Assembly (NCBI RefSeq): GCF_001420995.1
Contig: NZ_CP012184.1
Coordinates: 3,270,501-3,334,500, forward strand
Length of the DNA: 64,000 bases
Direction: 5' to 3'
Source of the DNA: Pseudonocardia sp. EC080619-01
GTDB lineage: Bacteria; Actinomycetota; Actinomycetes; Mycobacteriales; Pseudonocardiaceae
This document shows, piece by piece, positions 18,870-27,737 of the stretch; positions within the stretch are counted from its first letter, which is position 1; the number at the start of each line of letters is the position of its first letter. Position numbers and translations under genes: made by a program. The notes under the pieces are model-generated. The model saw nothing but the letters and a program-made list of their open reading frames with translations, ran no database searches and was not told the DNA's origin.

Positions 18870-19853
18870 TCACCGGGTGTACACGCCGGTCGGCTCTGCG
18901 TGGTATCCCTTCGCCCCGACGGCGTCGGCGAGCGGGCTGCGTGGCGCGTGACCGTCACGGACCCGGCCGGCGACGGCCGCGGCGTCCCAGACGGGGGACC
19001 AGCCGAGCTCGGCGACCGCCCGTGCCGGCGAGTAGACGCGGTCGACGGCCGGGACCGCCCAGCCGCGCTCGCGCAGCAGCGCGTCCACCTCCGGCGCACG
19101 GCGGGCCAGCACCGCGGCCGGATCGGTCCCCAGCCCGGCGAGGTCGTCCCGCGTGAAGGGCGACGGCGCGCTGACCACGAAGCGGGCGAACCCGAGCTCC
19201 GGTGCCCGCCGCGCCGCAGCCAGGTGCGCGGACACCACGTCGGCGACGTCCACCCGGCGGTGACAGAACTCGACCAGCTTGAGTGCCGTGTCGTCGAAGC
19301 CGGCCCGGACGTCGTCGCGGTCGTCGGCCTCCGGGAAGAACCGCGACGTCCGCAGCACCACGACCGGCAGCCCCGGATCCAGCGCGGCCAGCTCGCACAG
19401 CCCCTCGGCGGCGGTCTTCGTCGCGCCGTAGACGTTGCGCACCCGCGGGACGACGGCCTCGTCGATCCAGGTCGCCGGCCCGCCGGGGGACGGTGCCAGG
19501 GCCCGCCCGAACGCGCTGGTGGAGGACGTGAACACCACCCCGCGCACTCCGGCGGCGGCCGACTCCTCGAGCACCGCGAGGGTGCCGGACACGTTGGTGT
19601 CCACGAAGTCCTGCCTGCTGTGCGAACCGACGTGCGGCTTGTGCAGCGTCGCGGTGTGCAGGACGTGCGTGACGCCGGTCAGCGCCCCGCGGACCGCGTC
19701 GCGGTCGGTCAGCGACGCGACGACGTCGGTCCACGGCGAGGGCCGCAGGTCCAGCCCGGTGACGGCGATCCCGTCGCCGCGCAGGACGCGGACCAGCGCC
19801 TCGCCGAGGTGCCCGGAACTGCCGGTGACGAGGAAGCGCTCCACACCGGACAT
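18870..19853 (-). CDS. extended SDR, NAD-dependent epimerase/dehydratase family
   Basis: This 327-residue enzyme has the Rossmann motif VTGSSGHLGEALV, the THVLHTATLH segment and the catalytic YGATKTAAE (Tyr and Lys). FTSSTSAFG supplies the Ser/Thr. It is the last gene of a three-gene minus-strand operon, 9 nt after the acyltransferase gene. Substrates of this family include nucleotide sugars, steroids and CoA-linked hydroxy acids. The neighbours suggest a small acylated or hydroxylated metabolite rather than a sugar. Confidence 0.82.
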   Translation of the reverse strand: MSGVERFLVTGSSGHLGEALVRVLRGDGIAVTGLDLRPSPWTDVVASLTDRDAVRGALTGVTHVLHTATLHKPHVGSHSRQDFVDTNVSGTLAVLEESAAAGVRGVVFTSSTSAFGRALAPSPGGPATWIDEAVVPRVRNVYGATKTAAEGLCELAALDPGLPVVVLRTSRFFPEADDRDDVRAGFDDTALKLVEFCHRRVDVADVVSAHLAAARRAPELGFARFVVSAPSPFTRDDLAGLGTDPAAVLARRAPEVDALLRERGWAVPAVDRVYSPARAVAELGWSPVWDAAAVAGRVRDGHAPRSPLADAVGAKGYHAEPTGVYTR

Positions 19854-19862
19854 CCTCCGCGA

Positions 19863-21656
19863 TCAGGCAAGCAGGTTCCGCAGCTCGCCGACCGCCACCC
19901 GCAGCTCGCGGGCGAACGCGTGCATCCCGTCGGCCTGGTCGGCCGGGGTGGACAGGTGCACGTGGAACCGGTCCGGGAGCAGCACGTACGCCACGCCGAT
20001 GCACCGCGAGCTCGTGGAGCCGAAACCGAAGAACCGCACGTTCTCCGACGGCGCCGAGCTGGTCGACAGCCAGTCGTCGCGCATGATCGTCCAGCCGGGG
20101 GACGCGAAGACCTCCATCGGTTCGGTCGCCCCGAGCTCCGCGCCGCGGCGTCGCTGGATCCACTCCAGCTCCCACAGGTGCTGCTCGGGGGCGTCGCCCT
20201 GCTGGCACTGCTTCGCGCGCGCCCCGTGCGCCTCCGCGGCGAGACGGAACGCGGCCCGCCGGTCGTCGTCCGCGGCCTGCGGATCCTGCATCGCGTCGAC
20301 GAAGGCGACCATCTCGGGGGTGATCACCCGCATCGCCTCGGTGCGCCCGCGGCGGAACTGCCGGGTGGCGATCGACTCGTAGGTGGCGCCGGTGACGCCC
20401 TTCGCCCGGCGGTGGGCGACCTGGTAGGCGGCCTGCACGAAGGCGTCCGGCGAGCACTTCAGCGCCTTCGCGTCCTGCGCGCCGAAGTCGTCGAAGGCGA
20501 CGAGCGTGGTCGCGGTGGCACCGAGGAAGGCGGCGAAGTCGTCGTGCGCGCGGCGGACGGTGGCGCGCAGGTCGTCGTCGAGGACGAACGTCAGCTCGGA
20601 GTGGGCGGGCGGGCCCTGCTCCCGCGCACCGGCACGGGCGGCGTGGGTCTCGACCGGGTCGGCGAACATCGCGTCCACCAGGGTCAGGACCGTCGTGCCG
20701 TCCAGCTCGCAGTGCTCGATGTTCACCCCGGCGGTGCCGTCGGCGAGCACGACGACCGACAGCGCCTTGTCGAACCACCGGTTGCCGGAGTCCCCGGCCA
20801 GCAGGGTCCTGGCGGCCGCGGTGTCGTCCGCCGGGACGTCGTCGTCGAGGCAGATCGCGAACAGCGCCCGCTCCACGAGATCGACGGCCTCGGCGTTGGC
20901 CGGGTCGAGCCCGGCCAGCCGGTCCCGGACGCCCGCCCACTCGGCGCGGGCCAGCGTGGTCAGCGAGCCGACCGCCTCGTCGAGCCCGGCGCGGCCGGGG
21001 TACGCGTCCCGGATCGCGCGCAGCCCGTCCGCGATCTCGGGGACGGTGTGCAGGTCGCCGCCGGGGCCGAACACGTCGAGCCGGTGGATCCGCCCCCGGC
21101 TGAACACGACGACGTGCCGCTCGGCCGACGGGCCCGGCCACGCGTCGGTGTGGGGGCTGCGGACGGTGTCCTGCGGGTCCCCGGGGATCCGGGTCGTGGA
21201 GAAGACGTGCCGGCTCTGGTCCATCGACTGTGGCACGCCGCGCGCGGTCAGCGGCGGGAACGTCCCGGCGTCCAGGTCGGCCTTGTGCCCGATCGCGGCC
21301 GTCGCGAGCTCGGCGGCCCGCTCGCACGGGTCGGCCGAGCCCGGTCCGAACTGGAAGAAGAAGTTCGCGTTGAGCGCGATCCGGTCCCGGCGGCCCAGGT
21401 AACGCGACGGCCAGAACTCGTCGAGCCAACTGTGCGCGGACGCGTCGAACCGCTCCAGGTCGGCCTGCAGCACCTCGGCGGTACCGCCCGGGACGAGCAG
21501 CTCCCGCGCGGCGGCCTCGGTGCGGGCGTACTCGTCCGGGGTGAGCAGCGGCGCGCACCACTCCAGGAACCGGTCCACCGAGGCGGCGAGCGTGGGCAGC
21601 GGCACCTTCGGCAGGTCGTCGTCGGCGACGAAGGTCGTGGGCTGGGTCACGGCCAT
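19863..21656 (-). CDS. choline/carnitine O-acyltransferase family protein
   Basis: This 597-residue protein has the length and fold marks of carnitine/choline acyltransferases, which move acyl groups between CoA and a quaternary-amine alcohol. The catalytic His motif is VNIEHCELDG, matching the family HxxxDG pattern. Other family stretches are LNANFFFQFG near 95 and the late FGFGSTSSRCIGVAYVLLPD, which corresponds to the STS-type carnitine-binding region. Such enzymes are common in mitochondria and rare in bacteria. The ATG at 21656 lies 7 nt after the stop of the 2OG-Fe oxygenase gene, without a good ribosome site, so translation is probably coupled. Confidence 0.82.
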   Translation of the reverse strand: MAVTQPTTFVADDDLPKVPLPTLAASVDRFLEWCAPLLTPDEYARTEAAARELLVPGGTAEVLQADLERFDASAHSWLDEFWPSRYLGRRDRIALNANFFFQFGPGSADPCERAAELATAAIGHKADLDAGTFPPLTARGVPQSMDQSRHVFSTTRIPGDPQDTVRSPHTDAWPGPSAERHVVVFSRGRIHRLDVFGPGGDLHTVPEIADGLRAIRDAYPGRAGLDEAVGSLTTLARAEWAGVRDRLAGLDPANAEAVDLVERALFAICLDDDVPADDTAAARTLLAGDSGNRWFDKALSVVVLADGTAGVNIEHCELDGTTVLTLVDAMFADPVETHAARAGAREQGPPAHSELTFVLDDDLRATVRRAHDDFAAFLGATATTLVAFDDFGAQDAKALKCSPDAFVQAAYQVAHRRAKGVTGATYESIATRQFRRGRTEAMRVITPEMVAFVDAMQDPQAADDDRRAAFRLAAEAHGARAKQCQQGDAPEQHLWELEWIQRRRGAELGATEPMEVFASPGWTIMRDDWLSTSSAPSENVRFFGFGSTSSRCIGVAYVLLPDRFHVHLSTPADQADGMHAFARELRVAVGELRNLLA

Positions 21657-21663
21657 CAGTCCA

Positions 21664-22524
21664 TCAGCCCGTCGACGCGCACGCTCCGCTGCCCCCGTGT
21701 TCGGGCAGTGTCCGGCCGAACAGCTGCCGGGTCCGCACCGCGCTGCCGACCACCCCCGGCCGCGCGCTGTAGGAGAAGATCGCCGTGTGGCGTGCGGTGC
21801 CGCCCCGCACCTCGGTGACCCGGTGCAGCGAGTAGCGGCCCCGGAACAGCTGCAGCTCCCCGGCGCGCAGCTCCAGCCGGCGGACGCGGTCACCGCCGTC
21901 ACCCGCGAGCACCGCGGCCACGTCGGCGGTGTTCTCCGCGCCGTCGGACCGGATGTCCGGGCAGTACTCGAACACCCCGCCGGCCTCCGGCGCCCGGGTG
22001 AGCAGGCTGATCGCGATCTCGTTGGTGTCGAAGTGCCAGGGGTGCGACCGGCCCTCGCCGACGACGTTGAGGCAGAGCCCGGCCAGCGGGTCGGCCAGCT
22101 CGTGCAGCTCCGGGACGCCCACGCAGGCGGCCAGGAAGGCCCGGAACGCCGGCACCGGGTAGAGCCGGTGGATCACCTGGTCGTCCGGGATCCGGTCCCG
22201 TGCGACGAAGGCGTTCCCGCGCTCCAGCGGGACCCGGGCCGGGTGCTCGGCGGGCAGGTCCGGATCGGGCTCGGTGTTGTAGACGTTCACGACCTGGGAC
22301 TCGTGGTGCGCCCGCGGGGCGATCTCCTCGCCCTCGCGGCGCAGCCGGTCCCGCCAGGCCGCCCGGACGAACCCGGGCAGGACCGCGCAGCCGTCCGCGG
22401 CGAGGTGGTCCCGCGCGGTCCGCACGGCGGCGTCCCAGCCGTCGGATCCGGGTTCGTGCAGCGGGTACCGGTCGAGATCGACCGGTTCGAGGGCCTGCGG
22501 GACGGCGAGTACCGACGGCTGCAC
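21664..22524 (-). CDS. 2-oxoglutarate/Fe(II) dioxygenase, ArpA/HalD-like
   Basis: This 286-residue oxygenase has the facial triad: HPWHFDTNEIAI gives the HxD pair, and FRGRYSLHRVTE gives the distal His, with the 2OG-binding Arg soon after in TARHTAIFSY. The pattern matches the ArpA/HalD type, which hydroxylates or halogenates free amino acids or amino-acid-like substrates. The start is GTG 22524 with AAGGAG 7 nt upstream. It is the first gene of an operon with a carnitine-type acyltransferase and an SDR. A gamma-butyrobetaine-like hydroxylation followed by acylation is one idea, but it is not proven. Confidence 0.8.
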   Translation of the reverse strand: MQPSVLAVPQALEPVDLDRYPLHEPGSDGWDAAVRTARDHLAADGCAVLPGFVRAAWRDRLRREGEEIAPRAHHESQVVNVYNTEPDPDLPAEHPARVPLERGNAFVARDRIPDDQVIHRLYPVPAFRAFLAACVGVPELHELADPLAGLCLNVVGEGRSHPWHFDTNEIAISLLTRAPEAGGVFEYCPDIRSDGAENTADVAAVLAGDGGDRVRRLELRAGELQLFRGRYSLHRVTEVRGGTARHTAIFSYSARPGVVGSAVRTRQLFGRTLPEHGGSGACASTG

Positions 22525-22739
22525 GGATCAGCTCCTTCGCGCCGGGCGGCACCGGCGCCGCCCTCGATGACCGTGTCGATTCCTGCCGATCCAAACCGGG
22601 ACCGGGGGCCGGTGTCCACGGATGGTGACCGAACGGTCAGTCCCGGTCACCCGTTCCCGCCGCGGAACTCCGGGCCGTGTCGGTCGTTGACCATGACGGG
22701 TGTCCGGACGGGCGCCCGATCGCGAGCGAGGAGGCGGCG

Positions 22740-22967
22740 ATGGGTGCACTCAGCCCCACCCACTGGTTGATCGTGCTGGCTGTGCTGGTGCTGCTGTTCG
22801 GCGCCAAGAAGCTCCCGGAGATGGCCCGGTCGGTGGGCCGGTCGTCCCGGATCCTGAAGAGCGAGATGCGCGAGCTGCGGGCCGACGAGCCGGCCGACGG
22901 CAGCGGCCGGGCGGCCGCCGACCTCGAGAGCGGGAGCGCGACGCCGACCGGCGAGACCCGCGGCTGA
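22740..22967 (+). CDS. tatA: Sec-independent protein translocase TatA
   Basis: This 75-residue protein shows the TatA plan: a short N-terminal membrane helix ([23 protein letters not shown]), the FGxKKLPE hinge, an amphipathic helix ([17 protein letters not shown]) and an acidic tail. TatA oligomers form the pore of the twin-arginine export pathway. The ATG at 22740 has GAGGAGGCGG upstream. It is not beside tatC here, so the system is split across the genome as in many actinobacteria. An SDR gene follows 7 nt later. Confidence 0.9.
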   Translation: MGALSPTHWLIVLAVLVLLFGAKKLPEMARSVGRSSRILKSEMRELRADEPADGSGRAAADLESGSATPTGETRG

Positions 22968-22974
22968 GCTCCCG

Positions 22975-23715
22975 ATGACGGTGCTCGTCACCGGCGCCAG
23001 CCGTGGCGTCGGTGCCGCCACCGCCCGCCTGCTGGCCGGGCGCGGCCACGACGTGCTGGTCGGGCACCGGTCGTCCCCGGAGGACGCGGCGGCGGTGGTC
23101 GCCGACTGCCGCGCCGCGGGCGTGGAGGCGCGAGCCGTCGCCGCGGACGTCACCCGCACCGAGGGCGTCGAGCGGCTGTTCGACGAGGCAGCCGGCATGC
23201 CCACCCGGCTGACCGGGGTCGTCGTGAACGCCGGTGGTGCGCCGTCCCGGCAGCGCCTGGAGGACATGAGCGACGCGCGCATCGACGGTGTCCTCGCGCT
23301 CAACCTGCGTGCCCCGCTGCTCTGCTCGCGGGAGGCGGTGCACCGCATGTCCACCCGCTACGGCGGGCACGGCGGTGTGCTGGTGCACGTGACGTCCCGG
23401 GCGGCGGTGCTCGGCTCCCCGGACGAGTGGAACGACTACGCCGCGGCGAAGGCCGGCGTCGAGTCGCTGGTGGTGGGCCTGGCGAAGGAGGTCGCGGCGG
23501 ACGGCGTCCGGGTCGCCGCGGTGCGGCCGGGCCTGCTCGACACCGACTTCCACGCCCGGGCCGGCGAGCCCGGCCGGGTGGACCGGATGGCGCCGCAGAT
23601 CCCGATGGGGCGGGCCGGGCGGCCGGAGGAGGTCGCGACGGCGATCGCGTGGCTGCTCTCGGACGAGGCCGGCTACGTCACCGGTGCGGTGCTCGACGTC
23701 AGCGGCGGACGCTGA
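22975..23715 (+). CDS. short-chain dehydrogenase/reductase
   Basis: This 246-residue classical SDR has TGASRGVGAATA (cofactor loop), NAGG at the fourth strand, catalytic Ser in VHVTSRAAVLG and Tyr/Lys in YAAAKAGVE, and the late PGLLDTDF. The TGxxxGxG loop preceding Arg suggests NADP preference. The substrate is unknown; FabG-like reductases share these motifs. It follows tatA by 7 nt with no strong ribosome site, so it is probably cotranscribed. Confidence 0.85.
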   Translation: MTVLVTGASRGVGAATARLLAGRGHDVLVGHRSSPEDAAAVVADCRAAGVEARAVAADVTRTEGVERLFDEAAGMPTRLTGVVVNAGGAPSRQRLEDMSDARIDGVLALNLRAPLLCSREAVHRMSTRYGGHGGVLVHVTSRAAVLGSPDEWNDYAAAKAGVESLVVGLAKEVAADGVRVAAVRPGLLDTDFHARAGEPGRVDRMAPQIPMGRAGRPEEVATAIAWLLSDEAGYVTGAVLDVSGGR

Positions 23716-23766
23716 GGGGAGCACGCCCGGGCGGGGGACCCGGGCGTGAGGTCAGGGAGCGGACCG

Positions 23767-24066
23767 TCAGGAGGTCCGGACCGTGCGCCCGGTCCAGGTG
23801 CGTCGCCGCTGCGGCCGCCGGCCGGCGTCGGTCGCCTCGGCGCAGAGCAGGCAACCCGACCCGGGCGGTGAGGCCAGCGAGGCCGGGAGCACGACGTGCC
23901 CGCAGACGGCCGTGCACTGCCCCGAGTCCGCGGTCAGGGAGTCGGCCAGCACCGCGTGCGGGACCACGTGACTGTGCCCGTCGCGGGCGCACGTGACGGT
24001 GACGCCCGGCTCGGCGGCCGGCGTCGACGACGGCACCGGTCGTGTACTGACGGGTGGTACCGGCAC
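23767..24066 (-). CDS. small Cys/His-containing hypothetical protein
   Basis: This 99-residue protein starts at GTG 24066 behind a strong GGAGGAG site. It carries a VTVTCARDGHSHVVP segment, then CTAVCGHVV and a final GCLLCAEA, so there are five cysteines and several histidines that could bind zinc as a ribbon. The C-terminus is basic. I recognise it only as a type of short actinobacterial hypothetical protein and assign no function. It is divergent from ectA. Confidence 0.6.
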   Translation of the reverse strand: MPVPPVSTRPVPSSTPAAEPGVTVTCARDGHSHVVPHAVLADSLTADSGQCTAVCGHVVLPASLASPPGSGCLLCAEATDAGRRPQRRRTWTGRTVRTS

Positions 24067-24392
24067 GGTGGCTCCTCCGGGCGTCGTTCGGCGGAGATCC
24101 CATCGTCGCCCCGCAGCCGTGCAGATGCAAGTGCATCCGCACGAACGGCCGAATGCGACGGGACTTCGTCGCGGAGCGTGGCGAGCGCCACGGGAGTGCC
24201 CGGATCGGCCGGTGACGGCCTTGTCCCGGACGCGGGCCGGGAGCCCCGGATCCGGCCTCCTCGCTGGGCGGACACCCGTTCCGGCGGCCGTACGGGACAG
24301 TGTGACGCCGGTCATGCGGCGGTGCGCCGGAGGCCGCCCGCGTACCCGTCAGAACCTGCATCCGGCCCGCCGGACCGTTAATCTCGTTCGAC
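24067..24392. promoter_or_regulatory. divergent promoter region with a leaderless-type ectA promoter
   Basis: This 326-nt gap contains no gene. A TAATCT -10 element at 24379-24384 lies only about 8 nt before the ectA ATG, and no ribosome site precedes that ATG. Transcription would therefore begin at or within a few bases of the start codon, giving a leaderless mRNA. I see no clear operator for an osmotic regulator. Confidence 0.4.
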
Positions 24393-24977
24393 ATGATCGC
24401 TCCCGAGCAGGCCGAGCCTCGGGCGTCCGCGTCGTCGTCCGGGAACGAGACGACCGCCGACGCCGAGGGTGACCATTCGTACGAGATCGTGGCACCGGTC
24501 GCGGCCGACGGGGTCGACATGGCGCGGCTCGCCGTCGAGTCGCAGACGCTGGACGCCAACTCCCGCTACGCCTACGTGCTCTGGTGTCACGACTTCGCGC
24601 GTACCTCGGTGATCGCCCGCCGGGACGACGGCCGCGCCGTCGGCTACGTCACCGGCTACCTGCGCCCGCAGGCCCCCACCACCCTGTTCATCTGGCAGGT
24701 GTGCGTGGACCCGGTCGCGCGCGGGGCCGGTCTCGCGGGCCGCATGCTCGACGCGGTCTGGGACCAGGCGTTCGACGCCGCGGGGGTGGACCGGATGGAC
24801 ACGACCATCACCCCGGACAACGAGTCGTCCATCCGGCTGTTCAGTTCCTTCGCCAGACGACACGGAACGTCGATCGAGCGGGAGGACCTCTTCGGTCCGG
24901 ACCTGCTCGGCGACGAGCACGAGCCGGAGCACCTCTACCGCATCGGCCCGATCGCAGCAGACAAAGGTGGCAAGTAA
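24393..24977 (+). CDS. ectA: L-2,4-diaminobutyrate acetyltransferase
   Basis: This 194-residue GNAT acetylates diaminobutyrate to N-gamma-acetyl-diaminobutyrate, the second step of ectoine synthesis. After a variable 28-residue acidic N-terminus, the family sequence is clear: LDANSRYAYVLWCHDF, the acetyl-CoA loop VDPVARGAGLAGRML and the late ITPDNESSIRLFSSFAR. It is the first gene of ectABC with ectB starting at the next base. No ribosome site precedes the ATG and the promoter is almost on top of it, so the message is probably leaderless. Confidence 0.95.
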   Translation: MIAPEQAEPRASASSSGNETTADAEGDHSYEIVAPVAADGVDMARLAVESQTLDANSRYAYVLWCHDFARTSVIARRDDGRAVGYVTGYLRPQAPTTLFIWQVCVDPVARGAGLAGRMLDAVWDQAFDAAGVDRMDTTITPDNESSIRLFSSFARRHGTSIEREDLFGPDLLGDEHEPEHLYRIGPIAADKGGK

Positions 24978-26231
24978 ATGACCGTTTTCGAGGATCTCGA
25001 GTCCCAGGTCCGGAGCTACTGCCGTAACTGGCCGGTCGTCTTCGACACGGCCAAGGGCAGCCGGCTCACCGACGTCGACGGGAACTCCTACCTCGACTTC
25101 TTCGGCGGCGCCGGTGCGCTCAACTACGGGCACAACCCCGAGGCGCTGAAGAAGCCGCTGCTCGACTACCTCGCGAGCGACGGCATCACCCACGGTCTGG
25201 ACATGTACACCCGGGCCAAGGGTGAGTTCCTGAACACCTTCCAGGACGTCGTCCTCGCCCCGCGCGGGCTGGAGTACAAGGTCCAGTTCCCCGGGCCGAC
25301 GGGTGCCAACGCCGTGGAGTCCGCGCTGAAGCTGGCGCGCAAGATCTCCGGCAGGGAAGCGCTCATCAACTTCACCAACGCGTTCCACGGCATGACGCTG
25401 GGCGCGCTGTCGGTGACGGGCAACTCGATGAAGCGCGGTGGCGCCGGCATCCCGCTGGTCCACTCGACGCCGATGCCGTTCGACAACTACTTCGACGGCA
25501 AGATGCCCGACTTCCTGTGGTTCGAGAAGGTCCTCGACGACACCGGGTCCAGCCTCAACGAGCCGGCCGCCGTGATCGTCGAGACCGTGCAGGGCGAGGG
25601 CGGGCTCAACCCGGCCCGCATCGAGTGGCTGCAGGGTCTGCGCGACCTGTGCACCCGCAAGGGCATCCTGATGATCGTCGACGACGTGCAGATGGGCTGT
25701 GGCCGGACCGGCCCGTTCTTCTCCTTCGAGATCGCGGGCATCCAGCCCGACATCGTCACCATCTCGAAGTCCATCTCCGGCTACGGCCTGCCGATGGCGC
25801 TCGTGCTGATCAAGCCCGAGTACGACCAGTGGGGCCCCGGCGAGCACAACGGCACCTTCCGCGGCAACAACCCCGCCTTCGTGACGGCCACCCACACCCT
25901 GCGGAACTGGTGGACCGACGACACGCTCGAGAAGGACACGATCCGCAAGGGCCAGAAGATCGAAGAGGGTTTCAACAAGATCATCGGCGACAACCGGGGC
26001 ACCGAGATGTTCGCCAAGGGCCGCGGCCTGGCGCGCGGCATCCAGTTCGAGGAGGAGGGCCTGGCGGAGAAGATCGCCGGGAAGGCCTTCGAGCACCGGC
26101 TGCTGCTGGAGACCGCGGGCCCGAACGACGAGGTCCTCAAGCTGCTGCCGCCCCTGACCACCACCGACGACGAGATCGACGAGGGTCTTGGGATCATCGG
26201 CGAGTCCGTCCGAACCGTCATCGGGAGCTGA
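24978..26231 (+). CDS. ectB: diaminobutyrate--2-oxoglutarate aminotransferase
   Basis: This 417-residue class III aminotransferase makes L-2,4-diaminobutyrate from aspartate semialdehyde using glutamate, the first step of ectoine synthesis. PLP binding is shown by Asp in [15 protein letters not shown] and Lys in [13 protein letters not shown]. The glycine-rich [15 protein letters not shown] binds the phosphate. AAAGGTGG lies before the ATG. Length and sequence are typical of EctB. Confidence 0.96.
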   Translation: MTVFEDLESQVRSYCRNWPVVFDTAKGSRLTDVDGNSYLDFFGGAGALNYGHNPEALKKPLLDYLASDGITHGLDMYTRAKGEFLNTFQDVVLAPRGLEYKVQFPGPTGANAVESALKLARKISGREALINFTNAFHGMTLGALSVTGNSMKRGGAGIPLVHSTPMPFDNYFDGKMPDFLWFEKVLDDTGSSLNEPAAVIVETVQGEGGLNPARIEWLQGLRDLCTRKGILMIVDDVQMGCGRTGPFFSFEIAGIQPDIVTISKSISGYGLPMALVLIKPEYDQWGPGEHNGTFRGNNPAFVTATHTLRNWWTDDTLEKDTIRKGQKIEEGFNKIIGDNRGTEMFAKGRGLARGIQFEEEGLAEKIAGKAFEHRLLLETAGPNDEVLKLLPPLTTTDDEIDEGLGIIGESVRTVIGS

Positions 26232-26238
26232 TAGTCAC

Positions 26239-26634
26239 ATGATCGTCCGTACGTTGAACGAGATCACCGACACCGAGCGCGACGTCAAGTCCGAGAACGG
26301 GCAGTGGCGCAGCAAGCGCATCGTGCTGGCCAACGACAAGGTGGGGTTCTCGGTCCACGAGACCACCCTCGAGGCCGGGACGATCAACGACTTCTGGTAC
26401 GCCAACCACATCGAGGCCGTCTTCATCACCCAGGGTGAGGGCGAGCTCTACGACAAGGACAACGACGTCACGTACCAGCTGGCGCCGGGCTCGATCTACG
26501 TGCTGAGCGGGAACGAGAAGCACCAGCTCCGCCCGAAGACCCAGATCAAGTGCGTCTGCGTCTTCAACCCGCCGGTCACCGGCCGGGAGGTCCACGACGA
26601 GAACGGCGTGTACCCGCTGGTCGTCGAGGACTGA
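26239..26634 (+). CDS. ectC: L-ectoine synthase
   Basis: This 131-residue cupin closes the ring of N-gamma-acetyl-diaminobutyrate to give ectoine. EctC marks are [21 protein letters not shown], holding the metal-site residues, and [16 protein letters not shown]. The ATG at 26239 is 7 nt after the ectB stop. A large perfect hairpin follows the gene, separating it from ectD. Confidence 0.96.
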   Translation: MIVRTLNEITDTERDVKSENGQWRSKRIVLANDKVGFSVHETTLEAGTINDFWYANHIEAVFITQGEGELYDKDNDVTYQLAPGSIYVLSGNEKHQLRPKTQIKCVCVFNPPVTGREVHDENGVYPLVVED

Positions 26635-26666
26635 GGCACCGCCGGGCGACCGGCGCAGGCCGATCC

Positions 26667-26715
26667 ACCACGAGGGACGTTTCCGCTGTACGACAGCGGG
26701 AACGTCCCTCGTGGT
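26667..26715 (+). terminator. 22-bp hairpin between ectC and ectD
   Basis: Left arm 26667-26688 and right arm 26694-26715 form a 22-bp stem with only one G-U pair and the loop TACGA. It starts ACCACGAGGGACG and ends CGTCCCTCGTGGT. There is no U tract after it (CTAGATACAG follows). It could be a partial terminator that sets ectD below ectABC, an mRNA-stabilising 3' end, a processing site, or a dispersed palindromic repeat. Confidence 0.6.
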
Positions 26716-26771
26716 CTAGATACAGGCCGCACCCGTGGAAAGGACGAGCAACACCGCAAGGAGGAACGCCC

Positions 26772-27698
26772 GTGACTGCTGTTGCCGGGAGTACCCACCT
26801 CGACCAGTTCACCGGGACCGGGGACCGCTACCCCACCCGGGTGTCGAACACCCCCGCGTTCATCGACCGTGCCGAGCCGACCGTGTGGGGCGACCACGCG
26901 GGTGCCGGGATGTTCGGGGCACAGGAGCTCGGCGTGCACGAGCGCGACGGCTTCACGCAGGTCCCGGGCCTGCTCACTGCCGACGAGATCGCCGAGTACC
27001 AGGCGGAGCTCGACCGGCTCGCGAACGACCCCTCGGTGCGCGCCGACGAGCGGTGCGTGATCGAGAAGTCTTCCGACGAGGTCCGTTCGATCTTCGAGGT
27101 GCACCGCATCTCCGAGGCGATCGGCCGGCTGGTCCGTGACGAGCGCGTGCTGTCCCGCGCGCGCCAGATCCTCGGCTCCGACGTGTACGTGCACCAGAGC
27201 CGGATCAACTACAAGCCCGGCCTCGGCGGCGGAGGCTTCTACTGGCACTCCGACTTCGAGACCTGGCACGCCGAGGACGGCATGCCCGGCCCGCGCGCGG
27301 TCAGCTGCTCGATCTCGCTGACCGACAACCACGCGTTCAACGGCTGCCTGATGATCATGCCGGGATCGCACCGGACGTTCGTGTCCTGCGTCGGTGAGAC
27401 GCCGGAGGACAACCACCTCTCGTCGCTCAAGGAGCAGGAGATCGGTACGCCGGACGCCGGCTCGATCTCGAAGCTGTCCGACCGGCACGGCATCGCGATG
27501 ATGACCGGTGACGCCGGAGGGGCGACCTTCTTCGACTCCAACTGCATGCACGGCTCCGGGGACAACATCACCCCGTACCCGCGCTCGAACATCTTCCTGG
27601 TGTTCAACAGCGTCGAGAACACCTGCGTGGAGCCCTTCTCCGCTCCGAACCCGCGGCCCGGGCACATCGGCGCGCGCGACTTCACCCCGGTGCGCTGA
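26772..27698 (+). CDS. ectD: ectoine 5-hydroxylase
   Basis: This 308-residue 2OG/Fe(II) dioxygenase converts ectoine to 5-hydroxyectoine. The iron ligands are His and Asp in FYWHSDFETWH and His in SNCMHGSGDN, and the EctD signature region is intact. The start is GTG 26772 with AAGGAGG 8 nt upstream. It lies 137 nt after ectC beyond a strong hairpin, so it may be expressed by read-through or from its own promoter. The presence of ectD predicts a hydroxyectoine producer tolerant of heat, drought and salt stress. Confidence 0.95.
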   Translation: MTAVAGSTHLDQFTGTGDRYPTRVSNTPAFIDRAEPTVWGDHAGAGMFGAQELGVHERDGFTQVPGLLTADEIAEYQAELDRLANDPSVRADERCVIEKSSDEVRSIFEVHRISEAIGRLVRDERVLSRARQILGSDVYVHQSRINYKPGLGGGGFYWHSDFETWHAEDGMPGPRAVSCSISLTDNHAFNGCLMIMPGSHRTFVSCVGETPEDNHLSSLKEQEIGTPDAGSISKLSDRHGIAMMTGDAGGATFFDSNCMHGSGDNITPYPRSNIFLVFNSVENTCVEPFSAPNPRPGHIGARDFTPVR

Positions 27699-27737
27699 CC
27701 CGGGTCACGCACCCCGTGCGGGCTGCCGGTCCCGGGC

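Noticed and set aside
18900..21818. A 972-codon plus-strand frame opposite the SDR and acyltransferase genes
   Set aside because: It has no recognisable domain and lies antisense to genes with catalytic motifs and good starts.
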